A DNA stretch of 7,028 bases, taken from NCBI GenBank assembly GCA_003669255.1, contig QWPO01000118.1:1-7028 (forward strand), read 5' to 3'. This document shows positions 6,701-7,028 of this stretch, one piece after another (the first letter of the stretch is position 1; each line of letters begins with the position of its first letter). Source of the stretch: Planctomycetota bacterium (GTDB lineage: Bacteria > Planctomycetota > Planctomycetia > Pirellulales > UBA1268). A program made the position numbers and the translations under genes. The notes below the pieces were generated by a model that was not told the DNA's origin, searched no databases, and saw only the letters and a program-made list of their open reading frames with translations.

Positions 6701-7028
6701 CGTGGCGAGTGTGGCCACCATCTGGCGCACGAGCCGCAGCGGCAGATCGGCTCGGCCGGGGGCCACCAGTCGCGGGTTTTCCCAGACGACAAAGTCTTGA
6801 TCGTGGCCATCCCCTGCGTCGCCGGCGCTGAGGCAAATCGTGATCGCATCCTGTCCCTCGGGCACCGCAAGCTTCACGCAGAGTTCCTGCCGATCGGCCA
6901 GCGGTGTCACCGCTTCCATCCAGGAAGGCGGTCCGTCAGGCCGGCCAAACTGCCGCGCGATCTGTCCCGCATGGTTGAACTTCCAGAGGGCGTTCTGCCA
7001 GCCGGAGACACTCGCGACGAGTGCAGCA
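3791..7028 (-). CDS. Large DUF1595/DUF1592/DUF1588/DUF1585 protein, 5' end beyond the right edge
   Basis: The visible part is 1078 residues and the frame is open to the right edge. The ATG at 6917-6919 is internal: 36 further in-frame codons upstream read as family-like sequence (ASVSGWQNALWKF). The true start, probably with a signal peptide and an N-terminal cytochrome domain, is outside. In visible numbering, residues 1-140 and about 220-370 hold beta-rich modules (AGDAGDGHDQDFVVWENPRL; GDVVSVVVGARDGDKSCDLT; NPHPDRHGN). A region at about 545-665 contains KALCYARIVPVDEVVT. Then come DUF1595 (about 667-728, FAARAYRRPL), DUF1592 (about 736-861, LSYFLWSSLPDAEL), DUF1588 (about 879-976, GGILGLASALAT, SRTSPILRGNW and haem-like CAKCHMRIDPFGF from 950) and DUF1585 (about 982-1066, KLLGYALGR, SSPQF). 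Eleven scattered cysteines lie ahead of DUF1595. These domains are uncharacterised; an exported haem protein is inferred. It heads the pair with the DUF1552 gene. Confidence 0.95.
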   Translation of the reverse strand, partial: AALVASVSGWQNALWKFNHAGQIARQFGRPDGPPSWMEAVTPLADRQELCVKLAVPEGQDAITICLSAGDAGDGHDQDFVVWENPRLVAPGRADLPLRLVRQMVATLATQRERLAATASECLAAVAEAASLDPPVTADTFEATVAELSQRHIVDPQLLSGWLSYLGIGAAAPTFAHLIDKKLERIEGWEAVNGWGGEGALGVIANSSDEQFRIPGTMKPHGVAVHPEAQQRVIVGWRSPVAAAVQIEGGIEGVHVGCSNGTLWSLQIWRGGSRQVLASGVLLSGQPTPFGPFESIKLRRGDVVSVVVGARDGDKSCDLTAVDLVLRCNDQEWDLAKDVSADILAANPHPDRHGNANVWHFATEPDAPDAGWTIPAGSLLARWMSATGGEERGNLAAALKRLLADGGVDVTSDSPDAELRRTLLSATGPLLARIKLAEDAEAVASETGMVGVDPRLFGLAAQGLPADAQVEAKDLCVQAPFTIQVTVPVELTAGCEFVTVGKVHPQAGGDASVQLQANVGPDPCAVFSGLSPSVPVLARNDSAAWKRFEAACADFRSLFPKALCYARIVPVDEVVTFNLFYREDGELKRLMLEDAQAQELDRLWDELLFISQEPVELVDVYEQIMGYISQDRSDLGKSFAVMREPLEARATAFRKRLLDAEPLHKAQLLDFAARAYRRPLRPEETRELGELYAELRGDDLPHEQAFALVLARVLVAPAFLYKAESPAPGAGPQLVSDAELATRLSYFLWSSLPDAELSQTAAAGRLHEPEVLLAQTQRMLHDTKARRLAEEFGTQWLHVHGFAEHDEKSAEVFPTFGALRGAMEEETILFLADFLQNDRSILSLLDADHTFLNEELAKHYSIPSVEGSQWRRVDGVRKHGRGGILGLASALATQAGASRTSPILRGNWLSEVLLGEKLPKPPKNVPLLAETVPQGLTERQLIAQHSSDAACAKCHMRIDPFGFALEHYDAIGRLRTQDAAGLPIDAATTLMDGTPIDGPDGLRRYLLSARRDTFERQFCRKLLGYALGRAVQLSDEPLLDEIQTMLAGNRHRVHVAIEAIVSSPQFRGIRGADAADAEE

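Overview
The window comes from a high-GC bacterium, almost certainly a member of the Planctomycetota and most plausibly of the Pirellulales. The three large genes belong to secreted families that are greatly expanded in that phylum: the planctomycete cytochrome C/DUF1549/DUF1553 type, the DUF1552 type, and the DUF1595/DUF1592/DUF1588/DUF1585 type. This taxon call rests on family recognition by eye, not on a search.

All four genes I accept lie on the minus strand, so transcription runs from high to low coordinates. From 7028 down to 3791 is a very large DUF1592-family protein whose N-terminus lies beyond the right edge of the window. Thirty bases later (3760 to 2429) comes a DUF1552-family protein with a twin-arginine-type signal and a strong Shine-Dalgarno. 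These two are very probably one operon. A gap of 289 bases follows, holding a GC-rich inverted repeat but no convincing gene. Next is a small helical protein (2139 to 1753) with His/Glu spacing reminiscent of hemerythrin HHE proteins. After 87 bases a cytochrome C/DUF1549 protein starts at 1665 and runs off the left edge, lacking its C-terminus here.

The large proteins look exported. The DUF1552 protein has a Tat-like leader, the DUF1549 protein has a Sec-type leader and CxxCH motifs, and the DUF1588 part of the DUF1592 protein has a further CxxCH. A periplasmic or envelope haem-dependent role is a reasonable inference. The substrate and reaction cannot be read from the sequence, and these families remain largely uncharacterised. 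The small gene is the least ordinary element: a probable cytoplasmic, possibly metal-binding protein between two exported systems.

The long plus-strand open frames are antisense shadows produced by GC-rich codon use. I saw no tRNA, rRNA, CRISPR array, insertion sequence or attachment site. The window is mostly ordinary planctomycete content, and I do not claim a new system.
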